Shown one piece after another: positions 13,791-60,579 of a DNA stretch of 64,000 bases. The translations under genes and the position numbers were made by a program. Numbering within the stretch: position 1 is the stretch's first letter; each line of letters starts with the position of its first letter. Location of the stretch: the NCBI GenBank assembly GCA_030674185.1, contig CM060311.1, positions 98,004,513 to 98,068,512 of the forward strand, given 5' to 3'. The notes under the pieces are model-generated. The model saw nothing but the letters and a program-made list of their open reading frames with translations, was not told where the DNA came from and searched no databases. The stretch is from Monoplex corrugatus. Taxonomy: Eukaryota; Mollusca; Gastropoda; Littorinimorpha; Ranellidae.

Positions 13791-15895
13791 GTAAATCAGA
13801 AAGAACAGTTAGACATATACAGTAACAGAAGTACAGATACATCAACATAAAACAAGACAGAAATTTAAGTACAATACATAACATGTTAAAGACAGAGACA
13901 GTATAATTTAAAGACAGACAGAACAGTTTAAGTCAATACATAAATAAAAACAGTGACAGTTCAAATTAAATAAAACATCAACAGAAAGTACAGATAATAC
14001 AGAAATAAAGACAGTACGTTAAATACATGACATCAACAGAAAGTAGTACAGTAATACTCAAGAATAGACAGAGTGACATCAATTAAATACAACACAACAG
14101 TTTAAGTACAAATCAACAGAAACAACAGAACAAGTTGTACAGTACAAATTAACAAGTAAATGACAGAACAAGTGTACATATCAAAATAACATAGAAACTA
14201 CAGACAGAACAAGTTTACAAGTACATACAAAGAACATTGACAAGAACAATGAAGTCAAATATAACAGAAAATCGGGACAAAACAATTGTTAAAGTACAAT
14301 ACATACAAACATAAAGAACAAGTGTACAGTTAAATTAAATAAAATAGACAGAACAGTGTATCAAATACTAACAAAACATCAGACAAGAACAATTGTACAG
14401 TATCAAATACTAACATAGAAAACAGACAAGAACAAGTTGTACAGTACAAATATAACAGAAACATCACAGAAAAGAACAATTTACATAACAATATACAACT
14501 AAAACATCAGACAGAACAAGTTTAACAGTATCAAATACTAACTAGAAACATAGACAAGAACAAGTTGTACAGATCAAATACTAACATAGCAACATCAACA
14601 AGAACAAGTTGGTACAGTTCAAATACAACAGAAACATCAGACAAGAACAAGTTGACAGTATCAAATACTAACAGAAAACATCAGACAAGAAAAGTTGTAC
14701 AGTAATCAAATACTAACATAAAACATCAGACAAGAACAAGTTGTACAGTATCAAATACTAACATAGAAACATCAGACAAGAACAAGTTGTACAGTACAAA
14801 TACTAACACAGAAACATCAAACAAGAACAAGTTGTAAGTATCAAATACAACATAGAAACATAGACAAGAACAAGTTGTAAGTATCAAATACTAACATAAA
14901 ACATCAGACAAGAACAAGTTGTACAGTATCAAATATAACATAGAAACATCAGACAAGAACAGTTGTACAGTATCAAATACTAACATAAAACATCAGACAG
15001 AAACAAGTTGTACGATCAAATACTAACATAGAAACATCAGACAAGAACAAGTTGTACAGAATCAAATACTAACATAGAAACATCAGACAAAACAAGTTGT
15101 AAGTATCAAATACTAAATAGAAACATAGACAAGAACAAGTTGTACAGTATCAAATACTAACATAGAAACATCAGACAAGAACAAGTTGTACGTATCAAAT
15201 ACTAACATAGAAACATAGACAAGAACAATTGTACAGTATCAAATACTAACATAGAAACACAGACAAGAACAAAGTTGACAGTATCAAATACTAACATAGA
15301 AACATCAACAAGAACAAGTTGTAGTATCAAATACTAACATAGAAACATCAGACAAGAACAATTGTACAGTATCAAATACTAACATAGAAACATCAGACAA
15401 GAAACAAGTTGTATAGTATCAAATACTAACATAGAAACATCAGACAAGAACAAGTTGTACAGTATCAAATACTAACATAGAAACATGAGACAAGAACAAG
15501 TTGTATCAAATACTAACATACAAACATCAGACAAGAACAAGTTGTACAGTATCAAATACTAACATAGAAACATCAGACAAGAACAAGTTGTACAGTATCA
15601 AATACTAACATAGAAACATCAGACAAGAACAAGTTGTACAGTATCAAATACTAACATAGAAACATCAGACAAGAACAAGTTGTACAGTATCAAATACTAA
15701 CATAGAAACATCAGACAAGAACAAGTTGTATAGTATCAAATACTAACATACAAACATCAGACAAGAACAAGTTGTATAGTATCAAATACTAACATACAAA
15801 CATCAGACAAGAACAAGTTGTATAGTATCAAATACTAACACAGAAACATCAGACAAGAACAAGTTGTATAGTATCAAATACTAACACAGAAACAT
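13791..15895. repeat. 46 bp minisatellite with degraded left half
   Basis: Unit TATCAAATACTAACATAGAA + ACATCAGACAAGAACAAGTT + GTACAG. Clean from about 15.1 kb rightwards, progressively eroded to the left; 13.79-14.15 kb is barely assignable to either array. Confidence 0.9.
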
Positions 15896-16620
15896 GAGAA
15901 AAAACAAAGTGACAGAAGCAATAAAGACCAAACAAGGCAGGTGAGAGGAGATAACACAACAACTCTAACGCTAAGATGAAAATTGGTGAACTGTAACATA
16001 CAACAGTCAAACAAATCATAAATCAAGATAAAAACAATTACTAAATTAAATCAAGAGAAGTAACGAGACAAGAGATTTAGTGTTTTTGATATAGAAAAGA
16101 CAACAGCATAAAAATGTAACAGAAATGGCTGACTAAATGTTTTATTAGCAACTATATGTAGATCTAGAAAAGGAGTTTTAATTAGAATAATCATTTACCA
16201 TATTTCAAGCAGATATTTGTGAAGCTTTCGTTTGAAATGACTTGATATGGATGGGCAGTGTATTCCAGATATACATACCCAAAAAGGAGATGCTTGCTTT
16301 GAATGTCTACCTTTTGGTCTTGGAAGATAAAGGTTATATCTTGGACTTGTGTGCGGGGTTTGGTGTGGGATGAATACTTTTGTGAAATATTTTGGGGTGT
16401 GACATTTCTATAAGCATAAAAAACATGACAATAAAATATATGCATTAAAATTAAATGAAAGTAAACTGTCAAACAACGACAATAACAACAACATCTACAC
16501 AAACATACAAAAGGAAAAGAAGAAAGTACAGAAAGCACTTAGAAACAACGGAGACGTCCATTTTTTCCACGGTGATGAAAACATGACCTATGGCACATTC
16601 ATTGTGGAAGAGTTATAAAA
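15896..16620. other. mostly unique sequence with possible LINE remnant
   Basis: AT-rich. The only suggestive content is the minus-strand LINE-like C-terminus at 16190-16420. Confidence 0.35.
16190..16420 (-). mobile_element. possible decayed LINE 3' end
   Basis: The minus strand contains, across frameshifts, RPKGRHSKQASPFWVCISGI and FKRKLHKYLLEIW. This resembles the W-x-LP ... FK-x-LK-x-YLL ending of LINE ORF2. Weak. Confidence 0.3.
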
Positions 16621-16887
16621 ATGAATCACAACAAAATATCGGCTTCTATATGTCAATCAGTCGAGAGCCTTAAGCACTTTACAAAATCTCAACTTCCATA
16701 TGTCAATCATCCATATGTCAATCAGTCGAGAGCCTTAAGCACTTTACAAAATCTCAACTTCCATATGTCAATCATCCATATGTCAATCATCCATATGTCA
16801 ATCATCCATATGTCAATCAGCTGAGAGCCTTAAGCACTTTACAAAATCATGAATCACAACAAAATATCGACTTCCATATGTCAATCA

Positions 16888-17120
16888 GATTTACAGGCCA
16901 TTTTATGAGGAAGGGGGATTTGGAGCACCTGGTCACAACGGGAAAGCTGGAGGGAAAGAGAGCACCAGGTAGACCCAGGGAGAAAATGCTGGACGGACTT
17001 GCAGAGTGGCTGGGAACAAGGAGGGTGGGGGAGATGCTAGGGGCAGCGAGAGATAGAGACAGATGGAAGTCCATGATCGCCAACGCCATGCGGCAGGGCA
17101 CCTGATGATGATGATGATGA
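16888..17120 (+). mobile_element. RTE-type LINE 3' fragment inserted in the 68 bp array
   Basis: It encodes RFTGHFMRKGDLEHLVTTGK, GRPREKMLDGLAEWL and WKSMIANAMRQGT, then stop codons and a (GAT)n tail. It is homologous to the end of 37290-37960. Flanks ATATGTCAATCA (16876-16887) and again (17120-17131) look like a 12 bp target duplication. Confidence 0.83.
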
Positions 17121-17281
17121 TATGTCAATCAATCAAGAGCCTTAAGCACTTTACAAAATCATGAATCACAACAAAATATCGACTTCCACCTGTCAATCAG
17201 CTGACAGCCTTAAGCACTTTACACAATCATGAATCACAACAAAATATAGACTTCCATATGTCAATCAGCTGACAGCCTTAA

Positions 17282-17402
17282 CCCTTTGACTCCTGCACCC
17301 TATCCACCAACTGCAAGAACTTAACCCTTTGACTCCCCCACCCAATCCACCAGCTTCCTGTAGGAGTAGGAAGCTGGTGGATAGGATGGGGGAGTCAAAG
17401 GG
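17282..17402. mobile_element. piggyBac-like MITE, nested hairpin with TTAA duplication
   Basis: Begins CCCTTTGACTC and ends GAGTCAAAGGG, flanked by TTAA on both sides (17278-17281, 17403-17406). It sits exactly at the TTAA that occurs once in each 68 bp array unit. An internal TTAA at 17321-17324 starts a near-perfect hairpin (arms of about 39 bases, two mismatches, 8-base loop), so one copy seems inserted in another. A partial copy ends at 17587, again followed by TTAA. CCC...GGG ends and TTAA targets are piggyBac hallmarks. Confidence 0.7.
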
Positions 17403-17531
17403 TTAAGCACTTTACACAATAATGAATCACAACAAAATATAGACTTCCATATGTCAATCAGTCGAGAGCTTTAAGCACTTTACACAATCATGAATCACAA
17501 CAAAACATCAACTTCCACCTGTCAGTCAGGT

Positions 17532-17587
17532 TGCTAGCATGGTTGGCAATGTGGGATGCTGGTGGACAGGGTACAGGAGTCAAAGGG
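17532..17587. mobile_element. partial copy of the TTAA MITE
   Basis: The right half only (GGATGCTGGTGGACAGGGTA then GAGTCAAAGGG) followed by TTAA 17588-17591. The left end is missing or replaced. Confidence 0.5.
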
Positions 17588-17814
17588 TTAAGCACTTTAC
17601 ACAATAATGAATCACAACAAAATATAGACTTCCATATGTCAATCAGTCGAAAGCCTTAAGCACTTTACACAATCATGAATCACAACAAAACATCAACTTC
17701 CACCTGTCAGTCAGTCGAGAGCCGTAAGCACTTTACACAATCATGAATCACAACAAAATATAGACTTCCATATGTCAGTCAGTCGAGAGCCTTAAGCACT
17801 TTACACAATCATAA

Positions 17815-18640
17815 AAGACAAAAATTGCTCCTGCATACAGATCTGATTACAAACATAATCATAACTAAGCACTCGAAAACATCCATAAAAATGACTTAAA
17901 TTACCAAAAAATTGCTCCTGCATAGCACATTTCCTTAGAACCAAGAACCTTTTTAAAATGAATTGTAATAAAATTAACAAAAATAGAATTAATACATGTG
18001 CCCAATTATCAAAATAAGATTTACAAAAATAGAATTAATACATGTGCCCAATTATCAAAATAAAATTAACAAACATGGAATTAATAACTGTGCCCAATTA
18101 TCAAAATAAAATTAACAAACATGGAATTAATACATGTGCCCAATTATCAAAATAAAATTAACAAACATGGAATTAATACATGTGCCCAATTATCAAAATA
18201 AAATAAACAAACATGGAATTAATACATGTGCCCAATTATCAAAATAAAAGTTACAAACATGGAATTAATACATGTGCCCAATTATCAAAATAAAATTAAC
18301 AAGCATGGAATTAATACATGTGCCCAATTATCAAAATAAAATTAACAAACATGGAATTAATACATGTACCCAATTATCAAAATAAAATTAACAAACATGG
18401 AAGTAATATATGTGCCCAATTATCATTCCTAAGGGAAAGTATGTAAGGCCTTCTGCAACATGTACAGGTGAATGGACCAGCAAGGCAAAAAAAAAATATT
18501 GATAGGAAGAAATGACAAAAAGCAAAGCAAAGGAGCAAGGCAGAAACAAAGAGAGTGACAGAAAAGAGGAAATTTCTAGCACAGAATTTCCAGTAGTTGG
18601 GGATACTATTTATACTGAAATAGTCTGTGAGCATTCATAA
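17815..18640. repeat. dispersed repeat family X, copy with internal 47 bp expansion
   Basis: The parts AATTGCTCCTGCATA... (17890) and CACAGAATTTCCAG...ACTATTTATACTGAAA (18575-18622) match the copies at 28100-28365 and 35659-35880. Between them, the segment ATTAATACATGTGCCCAATT is amplified about ten times (unit 47 bp, 17960-18420). Elsewhere it occurs once. The minus strand keeps a similar translation (WKFCARNFLFS) in all three copies, probably just from DNA similarity. Confidence 0.65.
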
Positions 18641-19165
18641 TTCAATTTTAAGTCACTCTGTAGTGATGATTATTCTGACATGGATGATGGATTGCTTAAA
18701 ACATGATCACCTTTTTCACAGTAATATCAAAATAATTTTTAAGAGTATATTTTAAATTTTAAATTACTCTTTAAGAGTGAACATTTCTAACATGACAGAA
18801 GGTTGGTTATATGTCACTCTTTAAGGGTGAACGATATTACAAAATGTATGTACCGACTGAAAGTGAAACGGACACTCACAGCCTGAATACAATACGTCAC
18901 TCCTTAAGGGTGAACACTATTTTCCTGTGTTAACTGAAAGCAAATAATAATCATTCTTTTGAGAGTAACAGTTTCCAACATTCATTCAATGACCCAATGG
19001 TGTCACTTTAAGCCAAAACAATCCGTTTCACTGTCAGTATTGTATCAAAATATTTACCAAGAAAATAATAATCATTCTTTTGAGAGTAACAGTTTCCAAC
19101 ATTCATTCAATGACCCAATGGTGTCACTTTAAGCCATAACAACCTGTTTCACTGTCAGTATTGTA
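18640..19165. repeat. palindrome-rich segment and 121 bp direct duplication
   Basis: Copies of a CACTCTTTAAGRGTGAA palindrome at about 18762, 18817 and 18898, with weaker forms at 18652 and 18950. Then a 121 bp unit (ATAATCATTCTTTTGAGAGT...) occurs twice, at 18944 and 19065. Confidence 0.6.
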
Positions 19166-19348
19166 TCAAAATATTCACCCTAGTACTGTGCTCTGTCTAA
19201 AATATTCACCCTGTGCTCTGTCTAAAATATTCACCCTGTGCTCTGTCTAAAATATTCACCCTGTGCTCTGTCTAAAATATTCACCCTGTGCTCTGTCTAA
19301 AATATTCACCCTGTGCTCTGTCTGAAATATTCACCCTATGCTCTGTCT
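19166..19348. repeat. 25 bp minisatellite, about 7 copies
   Basis: Unit AAAATATTCACCCTGTGCTC + TGTCT, apparently grown from the 3' end of the preceding 121 bp duplication (GTATCAAAATATTCACC). Confidence 0.9.
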
Positions 19349-19640
19349 TGTTCCCACAATCACTGACATACTCTGACCACGAGCAACCAGACTATCCACC
19401 TCATCTATCAATGATATAGCCCAAATTTTCAAAGAAAACCTCGCCCAGGTCCTCACTCCACTCACCACTACTCTATCGAGATTTTCTTGAAAGCTCGACC
19501 ATTATGAATGGCTCAGAACAAGAAAACTCAAGATGATGACTGGCCAATTCCTTATCGTTAATTAACTGGAAAGGGAAGGGGGTCAACCAGCGTAATAGAA
19601 ATGTAATACAGGGTCACAGACACTGATGAAAAACATTTTT
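19349..19640. other. no gene recognised
   Basis: Unique-looking, no supported feature. Confidence 0.35.
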
Positions 19641-20312
19641 AAAAAAGTGTTGGTAACCATGCAGCGACCTGTTTATCTTGTTACTTTAAAGTAACTGTCA
19701 GAAAGAAAGTGTTGCTAACTATGCATCAACCTGTTTATCTTTACATAAAATAACTGTCAGAAAGAAAGTGTTGCTAACTATGTGATGACCTGTTTATCTT
19801 GTCACATAAAATAACTGTCAGAAAGAAAGTGTTGCTAACTATGTGACGACCTGTTTATCTTGTCACATAAAATAACTGTCAGAAAGAAAGTGTTGCTAAC
19901 TATGTGACGACCTGTTTATCTTGTCACATAAAATAACTGTCAGAAAGAAAGTGTTGCTAACTATGTGACGACCTGTTTATCTTGTCACATAAAATAACTG
20001 TCAGAAAGAAAGTGTTGCTAACTATGTGATGACCTGTTTATCTTGTTACATAAAATAACTGTCAGAAAGAAAGTGTTGCTAACTATGCAATGACCTCTTT
20101 ATCTTGTTACATAAAATAACTGTCAGAAAGAAAGTGTTGCTAACTATCCAATGACCTCTTTATCTTGTTACAGTAAAATAACTGTCAGAAAGAAAGTGTT
20201 GCTAACTATGTGATGACCTGTTTATCTTGTTACTTTAAAATAACTGTCAGATAAAGTGTTGCTAACTATGCAATGAGCTGTTTTATCTTGTTACTGTAAA
20301 ATAAATATCAGA
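19641..20312. repeat. 61 bp minisatellite, 11 copies
   Basis: Unit TAAAATAACTGTCAGAAAGA + AAGTGTTGCTAACTATGTGA + TGACCTGTTTATCTTGTTAC + A. Central copies nearly identical. Confidence 0.93.
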
Positions 20313-20620
20313 ATGTACTGTTCACCTTTCAGTCTCAGCAAAGAGCACAAATTTTGAACATGTAAGTTGTACAGTCACTTCATGTTTCTTGTTAATTCCA
20401 TTTCCTTTAAATGTTTTCACGTGGAAATTAAAGCTCCAGAAAAAAAGCAGGAGGCATCTGCAGGATAACCCGAACAAAAATGTGATGTCACCCGTTGGAA
20501 CTGCTGTAGCCGTTGCCCTTGTTTGACAGGATGTTGTTGAAAATGATGACACAACCATTGTTAATCAAAGTAAAATGGACTGTCATTGTTGCATGGAATG
20601 ATATCTTGGTGGTCTGCAAA

Positions 20621-21012
<392 letters not shown>

Positions 21013-22503
21013 CTAGAAAAGGAGGAAGAAATATCAGATATGCACCTGATTCAAAGATCAGCTGTGTAGCTGTACTCACAGACACATGAAATGGATCAGT
21101 CACAGTGCTTCCTTCCCTCTCAAATAACACACATACTTAGTCAGCATGACACAACACAATATGCCTCTGGTAGAGGCCTGTATCGATTCTAATTTCTTTG
21201 CAGAAGTTTAGATAACAAACTTAAACGCAATGACATAAGCATGAATAGTACACACAAAAAGAGGCATAGACTAGGCCTAGAGGACACAGCCAGAGAACAA
21301 CTCACTGTTCTGGGATGCTAGACACTAAAATGTACAATCAATACAATCCAATGTGTTTTCAATTATCTAAGACAAACAGAAACAGAAACAATTTATTCAG
21401 ATGAAGCCACAACCCTATGCAACACTGACTATATATAAACAAAAACAGTAAATTGTAAGGATCATTACATTAAAACCACACATATATAAATTCAAACATA
21501 TACAGAGAAGCATAACAAATACAGAACATGGTGTCTTTGTACTGATACAAAAAAAAAAAAAAAAAAAAAGAAAAATCTATATATAGAGATTTTTCATGTT
21601 GTTTTTTTTCATTCTGGCTTGCCATATGTACTCGTAGACCGATAAGAAAACGAAACATTTTTAAAAAAACAAACTTACTAGTATGTACTTTTGACCGATA
21701 TTTAAGACAGCAGAACAAAAAAGTGTACTTCATCCTCTATTGCCGATCACGATGGCTTGTAATGTCTATTATTCCCCATGTAAGCTAAAGTTGTCATACT
21801 GTACTGTTTTTGATGTCTGCCATATCTAGCAAAAGTTATGTGTCACAATTTTTATAGAAAGGATAATCTGTTATTACACTGCATACGATAATTCCAATTT
21901 TGCTGCCAAGAAAAAAGAAAAAAAACTTACGTTTTTACCTCCAAAACCAAATCTACCATTCTGAAACAATGATTTATAAACACCTCATACCCAAGTAGTT
22001 TTATCCCTTGATTCTAATTTCATCAACATCTTATGATTTACATTGTAATGTTCGTTCGTTGATTTAACGTCTTTTCACTATAAGTGATATCAGACGGACA
22101 TTGTAATGTGTTTTCATTCATGTGCAACATTCTTAACTCTTTGTAAAATTTTTATACCTAAAATCTACTCTGTGTTAATATGTTAATTTCTATCTGCAGT
22201 CTTGTACAACCAGCTGTTTAAATATCAACACAATCAACAAATGAACTTCTGACTGTAAATCAAGAGGGGAGGGGTGGGCAACTCCAATATCACTCACACA
22301 CACACACATTATTTTCAGTCATGAAAACACACACTTTAATAATTCTATGATCCACTAGATACCAACGACAACAAAAATAGCACAACAAAAGCTGTCAGCA
22401 AGACTGAGCACTAACAAAAACAAAAATCATCAGCTACACTGATTTGTATACATTCTTCGGTTTTAATGATCATTCCAGACATCAAAAGATAGTTTAATGG
22501 TAA
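21013..22503. other. 3' flank of the TRIM-like gene
   Basis: AT-rich with A19 at 21549-21568 and a short (CA)n at 22294. Contains candidate poly(A) signals for the minus-strand gene near 22465 and 22338. A GTTGATTTAACGTCTTTTCA stretch at 22055 resembles widespread molluscan repeats, low confidence. Confidence 0.35.
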
Positions 22504-56313
<33,810 letters not shown>

Positions 56314-56344
56314 ATTCACATTTCTTCCCTGCGCTTTAACCAAA

Positions 56345-56480
56345 ACTTCCGTGTTTTCGAAGAAACAACGCCACCCAGAATGCTCGGAAAACGCTGGGAA
56401 ATACGCGCACTATCACTACTTTCTGTTTCGATTCAGGGACACAACTCCTGTCGCAGCATTGCAGCGGTTATCGACCGCTG
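56345..56480 (-). promoter_or_regulatory. probable TATA-less promoter of the minus-strand TRIM-like gene
   Basis: Upstream of the ATG are an ETS-type core (CGGAAGT on the minus strand, 56345-56351), CCCAGAATGC at 56374-56383 which matches the core of the ZNF143/THAP11 site, and a perfect 7 bp inverted repeat CAGCGGT/ACCGCTG at 56462-56480. The stretch is richer in CG dinucleotides than its surroundings. No TATA box seen. Motif matches by eye only. Confidence 0.35.
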
Positions 56481-56624
56481 GGATTCGGGTCACCAGTTTG
56501 ATTAAGAACAGTCATATTTCATTAAAAATACATCTAAAGTCATATTTCATTAAAATTACATCTAGTTGGTGGGGAATAAGATCACATGAAATGTCAGTCA
56601 TACTACGACGACAGAACATTTCTT

Positions 56625-57660
56625 GTTTACAGTATTTATAAATGACTTACCTGATTCACTGCACTGTACTTGCAAAATTTTTGCTGACGATACAAAACTA
56701 TAATTATGACAAGGTTGCCAATGTTAATTTAATTCAACAGGACTTGCTAATACTACAAAACTGGTCAGATACTTGGAATTTATATTTTAATGTTTCAAAA
56801 TGTCATGTAATGCATGTTGGTAAGAAGAATATTAGACGAGAGTATTTCATGAAAATTGGAAATGATGTACAGAAAATTAGTGTGTGTGAAACGGAAAAAG
56901 ACTTGGGAGTTACATTTGATAGTGAACTATCCTTTGACCTGCACGTTAAAAGAGTAGCAAATAGGGCTAACCAAATGATAGGAATTATCAAAAGAACATT
57001 TTCGTACATGAATAAACATATATTTTTAACGTTGTATAAGGCTTTTGTTAGACCACATTTAGAATACGCAAGTGTTGTTTGGAATCCGTATTTGATAAGA
57101 CAGTCAAAAATGATTGAAAATGTACAAAGAAGGGCAACTAGGTTGCTTATAGAGTGTAAAAATATGAGTTATAAAGAAAGGCATAAGTTTTTAAAACTTC
57201 ATTCACTGAAAGGTAGGAGGGTTAGGGGGGATTTAATACAGGTATACAAAATAATGAATGGGATGGATAAGCTATCAGTTGAAACATTTTTTTCCTTTCC
57301 ACAAGCTAGTATAACAAGGAATGCTGAAGGTAAAATATTTGTTAAACACAGAAATACTAACACAAGAGCGTTTTGTTTTTCTAACAGAGTTGTTAAATTG
57401 TGGAATAAAATTCCTTTTGAAATTAAATTTACTAACAGCATTAACAAATTCAAAAATTTCCTGGACGATGACGCAGAATTCAAAATTTTATTTAAAAAAA
57501 TAGACTAAAGCAGATTTGCTCAAGTATGAATATTAAGGCATGCTTTTCAGACCCCAAAGAAGAAAGCGTAAAACAAAAAAGATAGGGCGTTAAAAGGCCA
57601 GAAGGCCTAGGCTACGAGCCAGCCCTCAGCTACTACTACTACTACTACTACTACTACTAG
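56625..57660 (+). mobile_element. LINE 3' fragment with RT FADD box and long ORF
   Basis: The segment starts at VFINDLP then FADDTKL (56628-56700), the RT catalytic motif. A frameshift near 56700 leads into an open frame to 57508 with DLGVTFDSELSFDLHVKRVA, ALYKAFVRPHLEYASVVWNP-like and LHSLKGRRVRGDLIQVYKIM, and a WNKIPFEI end. This resembles CR1/Jockey-superfamily RT C-termini. The 3' UTR ends in (CTA)n at 57628-57659. An ATG-led ORF begins at 56642 but its first residues precede the frameshift and are not original. No other stop to 57508, so decay is mild. Confidence 0.83.
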
Positions 57661-58344
57661 ATCTGCATGTAGACGCAAACAATCCAAATACAAAATTCTG
57701 AATCAAAGTAACTGCCAGCCTTCAACTGAGACAAAATGATAGGTTAAGAACATGTCGGCCTACTCATTTCACGGACTGTCTTGTCTTGTTTTGTGAATTA
57801 GATAGATATTCTCGTTGTATTTTCGTGTATTTCTGGTTCAAAGTACAAACTATTACAAACTGAGATGCCCTGATTTGGCTGCAAAAGTTAAAGATTCTAG
57901 GAGAGAGACTTCAGACTTCGTATCTTTATTCAACGGTAGCAAGAAACTGTGGGGATGGCCGGACAGCAGAAGACCCTCAGAGGAGAAACCCCCATCGCTA
58001 GTGTTTCAGCCCTTGACTCCTTACATTCTAAAGGGGCCAGCCACGTCCAGGTCACGATTCCTGGATGCCATTCTGCTGTTGTCTTTTCTTCTTCTTTTTT
58101 TCTTCAAATAAAAGACCACAAGCCCATATTACAGATATGCTTACAATAAATTGAGCAAAGTTTCAACATATTTGGTCGTCTATATATGAATAAACTTATA
58201 CTACCGAAGATCATCAAATGCTGGGCAGCAAAGGACAAAATATATCTTCCTTTGTTTGCGCGCATAATAGACGGATAAACCCCAAGCCTCTGTGGTGCCT
58301 GTAGGCCTATCTAAACTGGTGTTCTTTCAAGGTGGACACACCAG
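57661..58344. other. intergenic, no gene recognised
   Basis: Between LINE and SINE. Some GC-richer sequence at 57900-58060 but no domain, start context or splice signals that convince. Confidence 0.35.
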
Positions 58345-58660
58345 AGGTATTGGAGTTATTGGAGTTATTTCAAGAGGTATTCACTGCGCTCGGACAGCTC
58401 CATATGCACTCCACCCAAATTCGCCAGCAATTATCTGACAGATTTCCTGAGCCTGCACAAAACCCTATGCGCTGGCAAGGTCTTGAAACGGTAAAAAGGG
58501 GAGAAGGGACCTGTCAAACACTAAGCAGGCACCACCAGAATGATGGAAACATTAAGATGGGCAGCGAACAGGCCAGTTTTTAATGTTGCGGGCTGGGATT
58601 GAACTCAAGATATCAGAACTGGAGTCCATGGCTCTACTGACTAGCCCGTGATTGCCAAGT
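58345..58660 (-). mobile_element. tRNA-derived SINE
   Basis: The minus strand has box A-like TAGTCAGTAGAGC (58630-58644) and box B-like GAGTTCAATCCC (58595-58606) with tRNA-like spacing. A body follows, ending in a segment (CACCCAAATTCGCCAGCAAT) shared with 23110-23400. Confidence 0.6.
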
Positions 58661-59182
58661 CTGCATAGTTCTGTCCATCTTTTCAAATGTCACATTCATA
58701 TCAATGTTTATTTAAGCCCACTGCCCAACACTTTGGGACTTTATGAACATTCAATAAAATGATGTGCTTTTATTTTCTCTGACCTCTACATGTTTATTTC
58801 ATTTATGCAATCTACAATCAATCAAAAGTGGCCGAAAAAGCACGTATACACAGATTCTGATTGCAGGCTCCCTGAACGAACACCAGATCCATATTGACAC
58901 AAACAAATGTGGCGTAAACTTGTTACCCAGTTCCTCTTCCTTCTATAGTCCCAATCAGCATTTTTGCAGTCTAAATTCTTCCATACACAGTCGTTTCATC
59001 CAGTGCCGTATGCACCAAAAAGCTGAGTGAACAAATAGTGGATTTCAGGTTGTTGTTGTTGTTTTTTTCCAAATACTAAATCATTTGAGAAACCACTGAT
59101 TTGTCAAGACCCAGACTTTGACACTCAGCCGACATAGTATGGTTAACAATGACTCTTCACGGAGTTAAAGAAGAAGAATAAA

Positions 59183-59235
<53 letters not shown>

Positions 59236-59367
59236 GAAGAAATTATTTGATATGCGTGTATCTAATCCCTGATTATTTTTCAGAGCAAACAAATGTAACA
59301 GATTCAAAATGCGAAACTTTGTCTAACCACCCAATTTCTGCTTCATAAAGCAGAATAGGTAGACTAT

Positions 59368-59370
<3 letters not shown>
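58661..59370. other. intergenic, no gene recognised
   Basis: AT-rich, with (ATG)n at 59184-59235. Confidence 0.4.
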
Positions 59371-59445
<75 letters not shown>

Positions 59446-59462
59446 CAGAGACAGAGAGAGAG
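59371..59462. repeat. (GA)n microsatellite
   Basis: About 90 bp of AG repeats with ACAGAG variants at the right end. Confidence 0.95.
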
Positions 59463-59829
59463 TACTAAATTACTCATGGATAGAAACATTAGTCCTTGCT
59501 ATTTCATACGTACTGATTTAAGCATACAAACATAAAAGAGAAATGCATTAATTAAGATTAAGAACATGAAATAAAAATATATTATAAATTAAACAAATGT
59601 ACATACACACAGAGGAAAAAAAAAGCAAGCAACAACAAAAAACAAACAAACAACAACAAAATACCAAAACAAAAATTAAAAAAACAAACGAAAAAAAAAC
59701 AACAACAAAAACCAGCAAGAAACAAGAACATAGGGAGGGAGGGAGGGGGAGGTATATGATAATTGATACGCTGTGGACAGCCTTATACATGTATGCATTT
59801 GTATACAGAAGGCTAAAAAAAATGCAAAA

Positions 59830-60353
<524 letters not shown>

Positions 60354-60579
60354 AAAATTGTTTCAAAAGAAGACTTGAAATCATGTTATCCCCTTTCTTG
60401 ATGGGCTGAACCCCAAAGGTGAGGACTGAAGGACAGAGTCAGATCTCTTCTCTGAGATGGTCCTCAAAATCACAGTTCATCAAGAACTTTTTAAACACAG
60501 GTCACTTTTCACAAGACACAAAGTAGCTAACTCCCTTTATATCTTGGTTCTACACCATACCTTCAAAATATCCAAAATC

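Larger units (their letters stand above)
16621..17815. repeat. 68 bp minisatellite, about 11 copies, hosting two TE types
   Basis: Unit ATGAATCACAACAAAATATA + GACTTCCATATGTCAATCAG + TCGAGAGCCTTAAGCACTTT + ACACAATC. A 14 bp sub-duplication (ATCCATATGTCA) occurs at 16700-16815. Interrupted by the RTE fragment and the TTAA MITE copies. Confidence 0.92.

Noticed and set aside
847..15895. Could the regular arrays be CRISPRs?
   Set aside because: Units are head-to-tail with no unique spacers, and the locus is eukaryotic.
18377..18634. WKFCARNFLFS-type frame shared at 18.4, 28.2 and 35.8 kb as a conserved protein
   Set aside because: All copies belong to one dispersed repeat. Similarity extends through the non-coding parts and frames break differently.
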